Origin: Brevundimonas sp. | GTDB taxonomy: Bacteria > Pseudomonadota > Alphaproteobacteria > Caulobacterales > Caulobacteraceae | DNA: 64,000 bases | Assembly (NCBI RefSeq): GCF_003248455.1 | Contig: NZ_QFNM01000014.1 | Coordinates: 14,070-78,069, forward strand | Reading direction: 5' to 3' | Part shown: positions 10,214 to 17,337 of the stretch, piece after piece | How positions within the stretch are numbered: the stretch's first letter is position 1 | Layout of the letters: each line of letters begins with the position of its first letter | Position numbers and translations under genes: made by a program | Notes under the pieces: generated by a model | The model's database searches: none | Told to the model about the DNA's origin: nothing | What the model saw: the letters and a program-made list of their open reading frames with translations, nothing else

Positions 10214-10698
10214 GCCGCCTCGCGACAGGCGGCGCAGCGCCCGTGCGCCTCTATGGTCGTGCGGGCGATGGCGTAGCCGGCGGCCGAGGCGGCGGCGCTC
10301 ATGGCGCCCTGGTCGGGCCCGCTGACCTCGCGCGTCGCCCCGCAGCAGTCGCAGATCAGGAAGGCGGCGGCGTGGACGGCGTCCCCCTCGTCGCTACAAG
10401 CGACATAGGCGCTGATGGAGGCGATGCGGTGCGCCATGCCCAACCGCTCCAGGAATTCCAGCGCGCGATAGACGGTGGGCGGCTTGGCGGCCTGGCCGTC
10501 CTCGCCGAAGCGGGCGATCAGGTCATAGGCCTTGACCGGCTCGCCGGCCTCAAGCAGCAGGGCCAGAACCCGGCGGCGCTGGGCCGTCATCCGCTCGCCC
10601 TGGCGGATCGCGCGCGCCTCGGCCGAGGCCAGGGCGCGATCCAGCGCGCCGCCCTTCAGGCCGGAATGGTCGTGGTCGTGATCGCAAGCGGCGCCCAT
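10210..10698 (-). CDS. zur: Fur-family transcriptional regulator, Zur-like
   Basis: Winged-helix metal-responsive repressor. The N-terminus is His/Asp-rich (CDHDHDHSG). The winged helix includes PPTVYRALEFLERLG, and the dimerisation domain has two CxxC pairs (CDCC and CAAC) that form the structural zinc site typical of Zur. A conserved hydrolase gene overlaps its end. Assignment to Zur rather than Fur or PerR rests on overall likeness and the Cys pattern; specificity is inferred. Confidence 0.82.
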   Translation of the reverse strand: MGAACDHDHDHSGLKGGALDRALASAEARAIRQGERMTAQRRRVLALLLEAGEPVKAYDLIARFGEDGQAAKPPTVYRALEFLERLGMAHRIASISAYVACSDEGDAVHAAAFLICDCCGATREVSGPDQGAMSAAASAAGYAIARTTIEAHGRCAACREAA

Positions 10699-10817
10699 GG
10701 CCCACAGCTAATGGCTGACGCCCTTCGCCGCAACACGCAAGCCGACGGTTTGCCGCTGGGTCGGGGTTGGGCTAGAAGGCCCGCCTCATACCACCATTTC
10801 CAGAGCGTCCTCGCTTC

Positions 10818-11597
10818 ATGACCGACACGAACAACTCGCCGCTCGAAGGCAATGTCCTGTTTTACACCAATCCCGAGCCGCTGGATCAGAGCGTTCACGG
10901 GACCCTGGGCGTCAATCCGTCCGACAAGCCCTACGCCTTCGTGGCCCAGACCAACATCGTGCCGCTGACGGTCACGGAATTCGCGGCCGCCGCCCTGTCC
11001 TACCCGATCATCTTCACCGGCGAAAACCGCCAGCCGGTGGTGGTCATGGGCCTGCGCCAGGGCGAGAACCTGTTCGTCGCCGACGACGGCGAGTTCCGCG
11101 GCGACGCCTATGTGCCCGCCTATGTGCGCCGCTATCCGTTCGTCTTCGCCGACGACAAGCAGAACCAGCGCCTGATCCTGTGCATCGACCGCGGCGCGGC
11201 CATCGTCGCCGAGGGCGGCCAGAACCCGCTGTTCGTCGATGGCCAGCCCAGCGACTACACCAATATGGCGATGGAGTTCTGCAACAACTTCGAGCAGGAG
11301 CGCCAACGCACCGAAAGCTTCGTCCAGTTGATCAAGGACCTCGACCTGCTGGACACCCGCGACGCCATCTTCACGCCGCGCAACCCCGACGGCACGCCGG
11401 GCGAGCCGCAGAAGCTGGCCGAATACTTCGCCGTGTCGGAAGACAAGCTGCGCGCCTTGCCGGCCGAGAAATTGGCCGAACTGCGCGACAACGGCGCCCT
11501 GGGCCAGATCTACGCCCACCTGGTGTCGCTGCTGGGCTGGGACCGCCTGATCGCCCTGGCCTTCCTGCGCCAGGCCCAGCCGGCGACCGTCAACTAG
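10818..11597 (+). CDS. SapC family protein
   Basis: Protein of the SapC family, named after a Campylobacter S-layer locus; biochemical role unknown. The 259-aa sequence has the usual PLTVTEFAAAALSYPIIF and VMGLRQGENLFV segments and the conserved FVFADDKQNQRLILCIDR. There is no signal peptide. It is monocistronic, transcribed away from zur, and ends at a strong terminator. Confidence 0.85.
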   Translation: MTDTNNSPLEGNVLFYTNPEPLDQSVHGTLGVNPSDKPYAFVAQTNIVPLTVTEFAAAALSYPIIFTGENRQPVVVMGLRQGENLFVADDGEFRGDAYVPAYVRRYPFVFADDKQNQRLILCIDRGAAIVAEGGQNPLFVDGQPSDYTNMAMEFCNNFEQERQRTESFVQLIKDLDLLDTRDAIFTPRNPDGTPGEPQKLAEYFAVSEDKLRALPAEKLAELRDNGALGQIYAHLVSLLGWDRLIALAFLRQAQPATVN

Positions 11598-11621
11598 GAC
11601 GGACGTTCGGACCAAATAGAC

Positions 11622-11647
11622 GCCCCGACGGTTCGCGCCGTCGGGGC
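11622..11647 (+). terminator. Intrinsic terminator after the SapC-family gene
   Basis: Ten-bp perfect stem gccccgacgg / ccgtcggggc with loop ttcgcg, followed by atcttgatttt. It also lies just past the stop of the convergent gene at 11658. Confidence 0.88.
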
Positions 11648-11657
11648 ATCTTGATTT

Positions 11658-12065
11658 TCAGCGCCGCGAGAAGACCGCCCGCGTCAGGCATGAGAAGACC
11701 AGCCGCCCCGCCTCGTCCAGCAGGTCGTGGGAGGCGATGACGATGCCCTTTTCGTCCCCGACCGGATCCTTGCCCATCACCGTCATCCGCCCGCGCAGCA
11801 GCTCGCCCGCCGGGGGATTGCGCATATAGCGCAGGCCGTCGACGGCCAGGACCTTGGTCTGGGCCCAGCCGCCGGACTTGTCGGCGGCCAGGCGGCTCCA
11901 CAGAACGTAAACCATGGCGTCCGGCGCGCCGTAGGCTGCGTCCCAGCCGGGCGAGAACCGCTCGATGAAGACGTCCAGCGCCGCCTGATCCACCGCACAG
12001 GCCCCCAGGGGCACGACCTGACCCACCTCCAGGTCTTCGAAATGGACGTGCAGCGGGTCGCTCAT
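11658..12065 (-). CDS. MaoC-like hotdog-fold acyl dehydratase
   Basis: Short single-domain hotdog protein resembling MaoC/acyl dehydratases that hydrate or dehydrate acyl-CoA. VHFEDLEVGQVVPLG at the N-terminus and the later VDGLRYMRNPPAGELLRGRM region fit the fold. The classic catalytic D-x(4)-H dyad is not obvious, so enzymatic activity is uncertain. The 135-aa length is normal. It lies about 30 nt downstream of the NADP-dependent oxidoreductase on the same strand, so they may form a small lipid or aldehyde metabolism operon. Confidence 0.7.
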   Translation of the reverse strand: MSDPLHVHFEDLEVGQVVPLGACAVDQAALDVFIERFSPGWDAAYGAPDAMVYVLWSRLAADKSGGWAQTKVLAVDGLRYMRNPPAGELLRGRMTVMGKDPVGDEKGIVIASHDLLDEAGRLVFSCLTRAVFSRR

Positions 12066-12099
12066 GCGCGTGGCCTTGTCTAAGCGGGGTCGGGCGGGA

Positions 12100-13131
12100 T
12101 CAGGCGGGTTCCTCGGAAACCCGGACCAGCAACTTGCCGTCGTGATCGCCGGTGAACAAGCGATTCAGCGAATCCACGGCGCCTTCCAGGCCGTCGTCGA
12201 CGTGCACCTTCCACTTCACCCGGCCGTCGGCCAGCCACGGCCCCATCTCGGCGACCATCTCCCTGGCGCGCGCGGCGTAGTCCAGGACCAGGAAGCCCTG
12301 GACGTGCAGGCGATGGGTGATGATGCGCGCGAAGTTCGGCGAAGGCGGCGCCTTGGTGGCGTTGTAGGACGACACGAGACCGCACACGGCCATGCGGCCG
12401 TGCACCTTCAGGCGATTGAACACGGCGATCATGATGTCGCCGCCGACGTTCTCGAAATTCAGATCGACGCCGTCTGGGGCCAGACGATCCAGCGCCTGGC
12501 CCACATCCTCGTTCTTGTAGTCGATGGCCGCATCGAAGCCGAGCTCGTCGACCAGCCAGGCGCATTTCCGCGGCCCGCCAGCGATGCCGATGACGCGGCA
12601 GCCGCGCTGTTTGGCGATCTGGCCGGCGATGGAGCCGACCGCGCCCGCCGCCGCCGAGATGACGATCGTCTCGCCGGCCTGAGCCTTCAGCACGTCGGTC
12701 ACGCCGAAATAGGCGGTCAGGCCGGTCATGCCGAGCACCGACATATTGGCCGTCAGCGGCAAGCCGGGCGCGCGATGGACGGGACGCAGGGCCGCCTCGG
12801 GCACGACGGCGTAATCGGCCCAGCCGCCGGAGATCGGCATGACCACGTCTCCAGCCTTGAACCGCTCGGCGCGGCTGTCCTCCACCACGCCCAGGGTCAG
12901 GCCGCGCATGACCTCGCCCAGGCCCACCGGCGGCAGATAGCCTTCCGAATCGTTCATCCAGGTGCGGTTGGTCGGGTCCAGCGAAAGATAGACGGTGCGC
13001 ACCAGCACCTCGCCCTCGGCCAGGTTGGGCACGGGCGTCTCGATCAATTCAAGGTCCCCGGGCTGTAGCAGTCCCTTGGGACGCTGGCGCAGCACCCACT
13101 GACGATTTGTCCTGTGTTCCCGCGAAGCCAT
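12100..13131 (-). CDS. NADP-dependent medium-chain oxidoreductase (CurA/leukotriene B4 dehydrogenase type)
   Basis: Zinc-independent MDR-superfamily reductase that typically reduces the double bond of enones or alkenals with NADPH. Motifs: SLDPTNRTWMND near the N-terminus, NADP-binding SAAAGAVGSIAGQIAKQRG, and NFENVGGDIM, characteristic of the CurA/PTGR group. The ATG at 13131 (MASREHRTN) has a strong aggaga RBS; the open frame runs further upstream to 13245 but that part overlaps the predicted terminator of the small RNA upstream. Confidence 0.9.
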   Translation of the reverse strand: MASREHRTNRQWVLRQRPKGLLQPGDLELIETPVPNLAEGEVLVRTVYLSLDPTNRTWMNDSEGYLPPVGLGEVMRGLTLGVVEDSRAERFKAGDVVMPISGGWADYAVVPEAALRPVHRAPGLPLTANMSVLGMTGLTAYFGVTDVLKAQAGETIVISAAAGAVGSIAGQIAKQRGCRVIGIAGGPRKCAWLVDELGFDAAIDYKNEDVGQALDRLAPDGVDLNFENVGGDIMIAVFNRLKVHGRMAVCGLVSSYNATKAPPSPNFARIITHRLHVQGFLVLDYAARAREMVAEMGPWLADGRVKWKVHVDDGLEGAVDSLNRLFTGDHDGKLLVRVSEEPA

Positions 13132-13202
13132 CGACGTCTCTCCTGAAGGTTTTCTTTGACCACCATCTTGGCCCGGCTGCTGCCGTCGGTCGAGCGGCAG
13201 GC

Positions 13203-13317
13203 CAAGAAAAAGCGGCCCTTTCGGACCGCTTTGAAGTGGCGTCATCGAGAATGAGGCGCGGAGGCGGCAGACCGGCAGTGGCCAGTCTAAGTCGGGGGGC
13301 GTCGCCGCCTCCGCATG
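13203..13317 (-). ncRNA. gsrN: Predicted EcfG-controlled small RNA, GsrN-like
   Basis: About 115-nt predicted RNA reading toward lower coordinates. An EcfG promoter lies just upstream (13323-13347) and an intrinsic terminator closes it (13206-13231). The 5' part folds into an 11-bp perfect stem (13304-13314 with 13258-13268) enclosing an unpaired run of six C (13294-13299) and a small inner hairpin. Caulobacter GsrN is a sigma-T-dependent sRNA of about 110 nt that uses a C-rich 5' loop to bind targets such as katG mRNA. Size, promoter, C-rich loop, terminator and position beside phyR all match; homology is inferred, not tested. Confidence 0.7.
13206..13231 (-). terminator. Intrinsic terminator of the GsrN-like RNA
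   Basis: On the minus strand: aagcggtcc, loop gaaa, gggccgctt, then continuing T-rich ctttttctt. A GAAA tetraloop on a 9-bp stem with one G-U pair and a T-run. Confidence 0.85.
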
Positions 13318-13322
13318 CCGAT

Positions 13323-13347
13323 AACGACGCCGACCAACGGGGGTTCC
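13323..13347 (-). promoter_or_regulatory. EcfG-type promoter upstream of the GsrN-like RNA
   Basis: Minus strand GGAAC (13347-13343), 16-nt spacer, CGTT (13326-13323). This exactly matches the alphaproteobacterial EcfG/sigma-T consensus GGAAC-N16/17-CGTT. The predicted transcription start is near 13316. Confidence 0.85.
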
Positions 13348-13387
13348 CGCCGCGCATCTTTTCTTTCGCCCGGCGCCGCCCAGATAA

Positions 13388-13421
13388 GGAAGCCCCGTCG
13401 CTTCGAGCGAACGGGGCCTCC
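13388..13421 (-). terminator. Hairpin downstream of phyR
   Basis: Long hairpin: ggaagccccgt (13388-13398) against acggggcctcc (13411-13421), with an inner cgct/agcg pairing. It lies about 33 nt past the phyR stop. There is no T-run on the minus strand, so it may be a weak or Rho-assisted terminator. Confidence 0.6.
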
Positions 13422-13453
13422 GACATTATAGGATTCAAGAAGGATCCAGGGGC

Positions 13454-14248
13454 TTAAGCGGCCTGTTTCTGTCGCGATGGATGGAAGAACAGGGCTTGGC
13501 TGATCGCCGCCTTCACCGTCTCGGGCTGGAACGGCTTGGTGATCAGGAAGGTCGGTTCGGGCCGCTCGCCGGTCAGCAGGCGTTCCGGGAAGGCGGTGAT
13601 GAAGATCACCGGCACGTCCATCGTCTTCAGAATGTCCTTGACCGCGTCGATGCCGGAAGAGCCGTCGGCCAACTGGATGTCGGCCAGGACCAGGCCCGGC
13701 TTGTGGCGAGCGACGGCCTCGATGGCCTCGTCATGGGTGGTGGCGGTGCCGGTGACGCGGTGGCCCAACTCCTGCACCAGGCTCTGGATATCGGCCGAAA
13801 TGATGGCCTCGTCCTCGATCACCAGAACGTCGGTAGCCAGTTCGGCGTCGATGTCGGCCTGGGCGTCGGCGATCAGCCGTTCGACGTCGCGGGGATCGGC
13901 CGAAAGAATTTGGGCGGCTTCGGACGGGGTGAACCCTTCCAGGGCCGTCAGCAGGAAGGCCTGACGCGAACGAGGCGCGATGCGCAGCAGACGCTGGGAG
14001 GCGTCGGCGCCCGTCGTCTCCAGGCCGCCGCTTTCAAGCTGGGCGCCGGTCGAGGACCAGATGGCGTGAAACACGTGATACAAGGCCACGCGCGGCGTCA
14101 TGTCCGGCGACAGCTGTTGCTCGCCCGCCGCCAGAGCTTCGAGCGCGACGCGCACATAGTTGTCGCCCGTGGATTGGTCGCCGGTCAGGGCGCGGGCGTA
14201 GCGACGCACATAAGGCAGGTGCGGCGCGAGTCTAGCCAAAAGGCTCAT
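13454..14248 (-). CDS. phyR: General stress response anti-anti-sigma response regulator PhyR
   Basis: Partner-switch regulator. Its N-terminal sigma-like domain (about residues 1-125, LLARLAPHLPYVRRYARALTG) captures NepR after phosphorylation of its C-terminal receiver domain, freeing EcfG. The receiver has acidic pair IEDEA, phospho-acceptor Asp190 in LVLADIQL, Thr in FITAF and Lys in LITKPF. It is divergent from nepR-ecfG with an EcfG promoter at 14309-14333 in its own upstream region, giving positive feedback. Length is normal. Confidence 0.97.
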   Translation of the reverse strand: MSLLARLAPHLPYVRRYARALTGDQSTGDNYVRVALEALAAGEQQLSPDMTPRVALYHVFHAIWSSTGAQLESGGLETTGADASQRLLRIAPRSRQAFLLTALEGFTPSEAAQILSADPRDVERLIADAQADIDAELATDVLVIEDEAIISADIQSLVQELGHRVTGTATTHDEAIEAVARHKPGLVLADIQLADGSSGIDAVKDILKTMDVPVIFITAFPERLLTGERPEPTFLITKPFQPETVKAAISQALFFHPSRQKQAA

Positions 14249-14308
14249 TCAGAAAGTCCCCGACAAATCTCCGCCTTCCCGGCAAGGGAAAGCGCTACAG
14301 CGGGCATA

Positions 14309-14333
14309 AACGTATCATATCCGTCGCGGTTCC
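14309..14333 (-). promoter_or_regulatory. EcfG-type promoter of phyR
   Basis: Minus strand GGAAC (14333-14329), 16-nt spacer, CGTT (14312-14309), about 60 nt upstream of the phyR ATG. Exact consensus match. Confidence 0.85.
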
Positions 14334-14374
14334 CAGCCTTCCACCAAGCTTGAGCTTAAAATATCGGCGTCGTA

Positions 14375-14399
14375 GGAACCGGCGCGCGGGGACGACGTT
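14375..14399 (+). promoter_or_regulatory. EcfG-type promoter of nepR-ecfG
   Basis: GGAAC (14375-14379), 16-nt spacer, CGTT (14396-14399), about 45 nt upstream of nepR. Exact consensus match, paired back-to-back with the phyR promoter. Confidence 0.88.
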
Positions 14400-14443
14400 A
14401 GGCTGGCATCTCGCGAAGACGTTGGGTGGGCCTTGTTCTGTCT

Positions 14444-14650
14444 ATGATTGATTCTACCGACTCCTCGGGCGCCAGGGGCGCGGACCGCAAAGGGGAGGCG
14501 GACCTCGAAGAAGCGCGCCTTCGCCAACAGGCCATCGGCGTCAAGCTGCGGCATATGTTCGACGAAGTCGTCAACGAACCGGTGCCGGACGAGTTCCTGG
14601 AAATCCTGAAGCGCGCCGACGCCAAGGCGGCGTTGGACGGTCCCGCATGA
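14444..14650 (+). CDS. nepR: Anti-sigma factor NepR
   Basis: Small protein that holds EcfG inactive until phosphorylated PhyR binds it. The conserved helix is RQQAIGVKLRHMFDEVVNEPVPDEFLEIL. The ATG at 14444 gives 68 aa; an in-frame GTG at 14426 would add six residues and neither has a strong RBS. Its stop overlaps the ecfG ATG (ATGA), so sigma and anti-sigma are translationally coupled. Transcribed from the EcfG promoter at 14375-14399. Confidence 0.95.
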   Translation: MIDSTDSSGARGADRKGEADLEEARLRQQAIGVKLRHMFDEVVNEPVPDEFLEILKRADAKAALDGPA

Positions 14651-15258
14651 GCACCTCACGCCTGGGAGCCGCCCCCAAGCCTGCGTCTGCCGACGACGAG
14701 GGCTTCAAGCGCGAGCTGGTCTTGCTGATCCCGCATCTGCGCGCCTTCGCCCGCACCCTGACCGGCGATCCCACCGCCGCCGACGATTTGGCGCAGGACG
14801 CCATGATGAAGGCCTGGGACGCGCGCGCCAGCTATCAGATGGGCACCAACATGAAGGCCTGGACCTTCATGATCCTTCGCAACCAGTTCTATTCCGAGAA
14901 GCGCCGATCGTGGCGTCAGTCGCAGCTGGACCAGGAAGCCGCCGAACGCACCCTGGTCGCCGTGGACGACCCGGAAGCGCCCGTCGCCCTGGACGAGTTG
15001 CGCCAGGCGCTGAAGACCTTGCCGGAGGAACAGCGCGAAGCCCTGATCCTGGTCGGCGCCGGCGGCTTCGCCTACGAAGAGGCGGCCGAAATCTGCGGGT
15101 GCGCGGTCGGCACGGTCAAGAGCCGCGTCAGCCGCGCGCGCCGCGCGCTTCAGGCCACGCTGGAGAAGGGTGGATACAGCCGCGACGGCCAGGCAGCCGG
15201 AGAGGCGATGCGGACGATCTTGGGCGAGGCCGACAGGCTGGCCGGCGCACGGGGCTGA
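14647..15258 (+). CDS. ecfG: EcfG-family RNA polymerase sigma factor (general stress sigma, SigT)
   Basis: Extracytoplasmic-function-type sigma factor directing the general stress response. Region 2 runs from LLIPHLRAFARTLTGD to AWTFMILRNQFYSEKRR, and region 4 includes LPEEQREALILVGAGGFAYEEAAEICGCAVGTVKSRVSRAR. The 203-aa length is usual. It overlaps nepR at its start and is followed six bases later by the sensor kinase. It should recognise GGAAC-N16-CGTT, found four times within this locus. Confidence 0.96.
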   Translation: MSTSRLGAAPKPASADDEGFKRELVLLIPHLRAFARTLTGDPTAADDLAQDAMMKAWDARASYQMGTNMKAWTFMILRNQFYSEKRRSWRQSQLDQEAAERTLVAVDDPEAPVALDELRQALKTLPEEQREALILVGAGGFAYEEAAEICGCAVGTVKSRVSRARRALQATLEKGGYSRDGQAAGEAMRTILGEADRLAGARG

Positions 15259-15264
15259 TCGGCG

Positions 15265-17061
15265 GTGAATGCGCCGTCCCACGCCGCAGGGCCGCGCCCG
15301 GGTCGCGCGTGGACGAAGGACCGATTCCAAGGCATTCGTTTTCGACTGGGCGCGGCCATGGCCATGGCCCTGCTGCCGATCTTCGTCCTCAGCCTGATCC
15401 AGACCCAGGCCGATTTCCGCCGCCAAGCCGAGGATCGGCAGGTCGACCTGCAACTCGCGGCGGAACGCAGCGCCTCGGACGCCAAGGCCCAGCTGGACAG
15501 CGCCCAGGTGCTGCTGCGCGCCCTAAGTCCCGACGCCGCCGGTCCCTATTGCGCCGCGCGGCTGACCGCCCTGGTCGGCCAGCTGGAGGGCTATGAGGGC
15601 CTCTATCGCATCAGCCCGACGGGCGAGGCCGTCTGCGCCTCGGGCCGGCCCGACGGCCTGCGTTCGGGCGTGGCCCCGGCTGCGCGCGCCCAATGGTTCC
15701 AGCGTCTGCGCGATGGCGAGGAAATGGTCGTCATGCGGGCGCCCGACGACGCCGGCTATCGCGCCGCCCTGATCGTCGCGACGCGGGCCGAGCGGCCGAT
15801 GGGCCGGTTCGACGGCGCCATGGCCGCGGTCATTCCGCTGTCGGCGCTGCAAACCGATCTGGACGATCCGGCCCTGCCCTCCGGCTCCCAGGCCGCCCTG
15901 ACCGACGGGGCGGGACGCATCCTGACCGCCAGCGATCCCGGCGCCTTCATTCTGGCGGGCGACGACGACATCGCCGATTGGGTGGAACGGGCGCGAAACC
16001 AGGGCTCGGCCGTGTTCGACGCGCGCGACGCCGCCGGCGCCCGGCGCGACTACGCCGGGGCGGCCCTGGCCGGCGGCGACCTCTACGCCCTGCTGTCCGC
16101 GCCGTCGCAAGGCCTGTTGTCCTGGGCGCGGTTGAATCCGATCGGGACGCTGCTGCTGCCGCTGGGGGCGTGGCTGACGGCCTTCGCGGCGGTGATGCTT
16201 CTGTCCGAGCGCATCTTTATCCGCTGGCTGGACTATCTGGAGCGGGTGGCGGCCATCTATGCGCGGGGCCGGTTTTCGGTGCGCCCGCTGCAAGCCATGA
16301 ACGCGCCCGCCGAGATCCGCACCATGGCCAAGACCCTGGACGAGATGGCCGAGGCCATCACCGTGCGCGACCGCGAACTGACCGACGCCCTGGCCGAAAA
16401 GGACGCGCTGATGCGCGAGATCCACCACCGGGTGAAGAACAATCTGCAGATCATCTCGTCCCTGCTGTCGATGCAGCAGCGGGCCCTGACCGACGCGCCG
16501 GCCAAGGCGGCCCTGGGCGACACGCGCCAGCGGATTTCGGCCCTGGCCCTGATCTACCGCACCCTCTACCAGAGCGCCGACATCCGCCACGCGGACGCGC
16601 GCGAGTTCCTGAACGAACTGGTCGGCCAGCTGGTGGCCAGCGAGGCAGGCCGCGGGCCCGTGGTGGTCAGTTCGGTGGACGCCGATTCCCTGCACGTCGA
16701 TCCCGACAAGCTGGCGCCCTTGGCCCTGTGGCTGGTCGAGGCGGTGACGAACGCCCAGAAGCACGCTTTCGCCCTGCGCGGCGGCGTGCTGAAGGTGCGT
16801 TTCCGCGTCCAGGGCGACACCTCGGTTCTCGAAGTCGAGGACGACGGGCCAGGCGCCCCCGCCGGCGCCGAGGTCGGGGTGGGCCGCACCCTGATGAGCG
16901 CCTTCGCCAAACAGCTTCGCGGCGAGACCGAGTTCTTACCCGCGCCGAACGGCGGCACCATCGCCCGCATGACCTTCGCCACGCCCGAGGCGCTCATCCC
17001 CGTCGACCCGGCCGACACGTCGTCCGCAGCCAAAGGAACCGGAGCCGTGGCGTCGCGTTGA
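15265..17061 (+). CDS. phyK: PhyK-like membrane sensor histidine kinase (HisKA_2 type)
   Basis: Predicted kinase for PhyR. There is an N-terminal transmembrane segment (about residues 29-46), a periplasmic sensing domain, a second membrane segment near residues 290-315, a HAMP-like linker, then HisKA_2 with EIHHRVKNNLQ (His387/388) and an HATPase with VEAVTNAQKHA and DDGPGAP. Start is GTG at 15265, six bases after the ecfG stop. In relatives a kinase of this type encoded with ecfG phosphorylates PhyR; the signal sensed is unknown. Its 3' end contains an EcfG promoter for the next gene. Confidence 0.92.
   Translation: MNAPSHAAGPRPGRAWTKDRFQGIRFRLGAAMAMALLPIFVLSLIQTQADFRRQAEDRQVDLQLAAERSASDAKAQLDSAQVLLRALSPDAAGPYCAARLTALVGQLEGYEGLYRISPTGEAVCASGRPDGLRSGVAPAARAQWFQRLRDGEEMVVMRAPDDAGYRAALIVATRAERPMGRFDGAMAAVIPLSALQTDLDDPALPSGSQAALTDGAGRILTASDPGAFILAGDDDIADWVERARNQGSAVFDARDAAGARRDYAGAALAGGDLYALLSAPSQGLLSWARLNPIGTLLLPLGAWLTAFAAVMLLSERIFIRWLDYLERVAAIYARGRFSVRPLQAMNAPAEIRTMAKTLDEMAEAITVRDRELTDALAEKDALMREIHHRVKNNLQIISSLLSMQQRALTDAPAKAALGDTRQRISALALIYRTLYQSADIRHADAREFLNELVGQLVASEAGRGPVVVSSVDADSLHVDPDKLAPLALWLVEAVTNAQKHAFALRGGVLKVRFRVQGDTSVLEVEDDGPGAPAGAEVGVGRTLMSAFAKQLRGETEFLPAPNGGTIARMTFATPEALIPVDPADTSSAAKGTGAVASR
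17035..17059 (+). promoter_or_regulatory. EcfG-type promoter inside the 3' end of phyK
   Basis: GGAAC (17035-17039), 16-nt spacer, CGTT (17056-17059). Exact EcfG consensus, about 50 nt upstream of the entericidin-like gene, placed within the last codons of phyK. Confidence 0.82.
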
Positions 17062-17109
17062 TCCGGCAGGACCGAGGCGTTCACCTCGGCTAACCCTCGG
17101 AGTTTCCTG

Positions 17110-17247
17110 ATGCGCAAGATTTTCGTTCTGGTCGCCGCCGCCGCCGCCCTGACCACCGCCGCCTGCAACACCGTCGAAGGCGTGGGTCGCGACACCCAGG
17201 CCGCCGGCCAAGCCGTGACCGGCGCCGCCCAAGACGTCAAGAACTGA
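17110..17247 (+). CDS. Entericidin-like small lipoprotein
   Basis: 45-aa protein read from an ATG at 17110 with a ctcggagt RBS-like stretch upstream. The signal segment MRKIFVLVAAAAALTTAAC ends in a Cys at residue 19 with a lipobox-like LTTAAC, followed by NTVEGVGRDTQAAGQAVTGA, the entericidin A/B pattern (NTxxGxGxD). Entericidins are small envelope lipoproteins linked to stress and stationary phase. It has its own EcfG promoter and terminator, so it is a likely general stress effector. Confidence 0.88.
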   Translation: MRKIFVLVAAAAALTTAACNTVEGVGRDTQAAGQAVTGAAQDVKN

Positions 17248-17282
17248 TTTCGAAGCAGCCTCGGCTGCATCGACAGACTTGC

Positions 17283-17306
17283 AAGGCCCCGCTTCGTCGG
17301 GGCCTT
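17283..17306 (+). terminator. Intrinsic terminator after the entericidin-like gene
   Basis: Nine-bp perfect stem aaggccccg / cggggcctt with loop cttcgt, followed by gttcgttt. It isolates the stress locus from the downstream aldehyde dehydrogenase. Confidence 0.88.
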
Positions 17307-17337
17307 GTTCGTTTACGGATCGCCACAGGAGTTCGCC

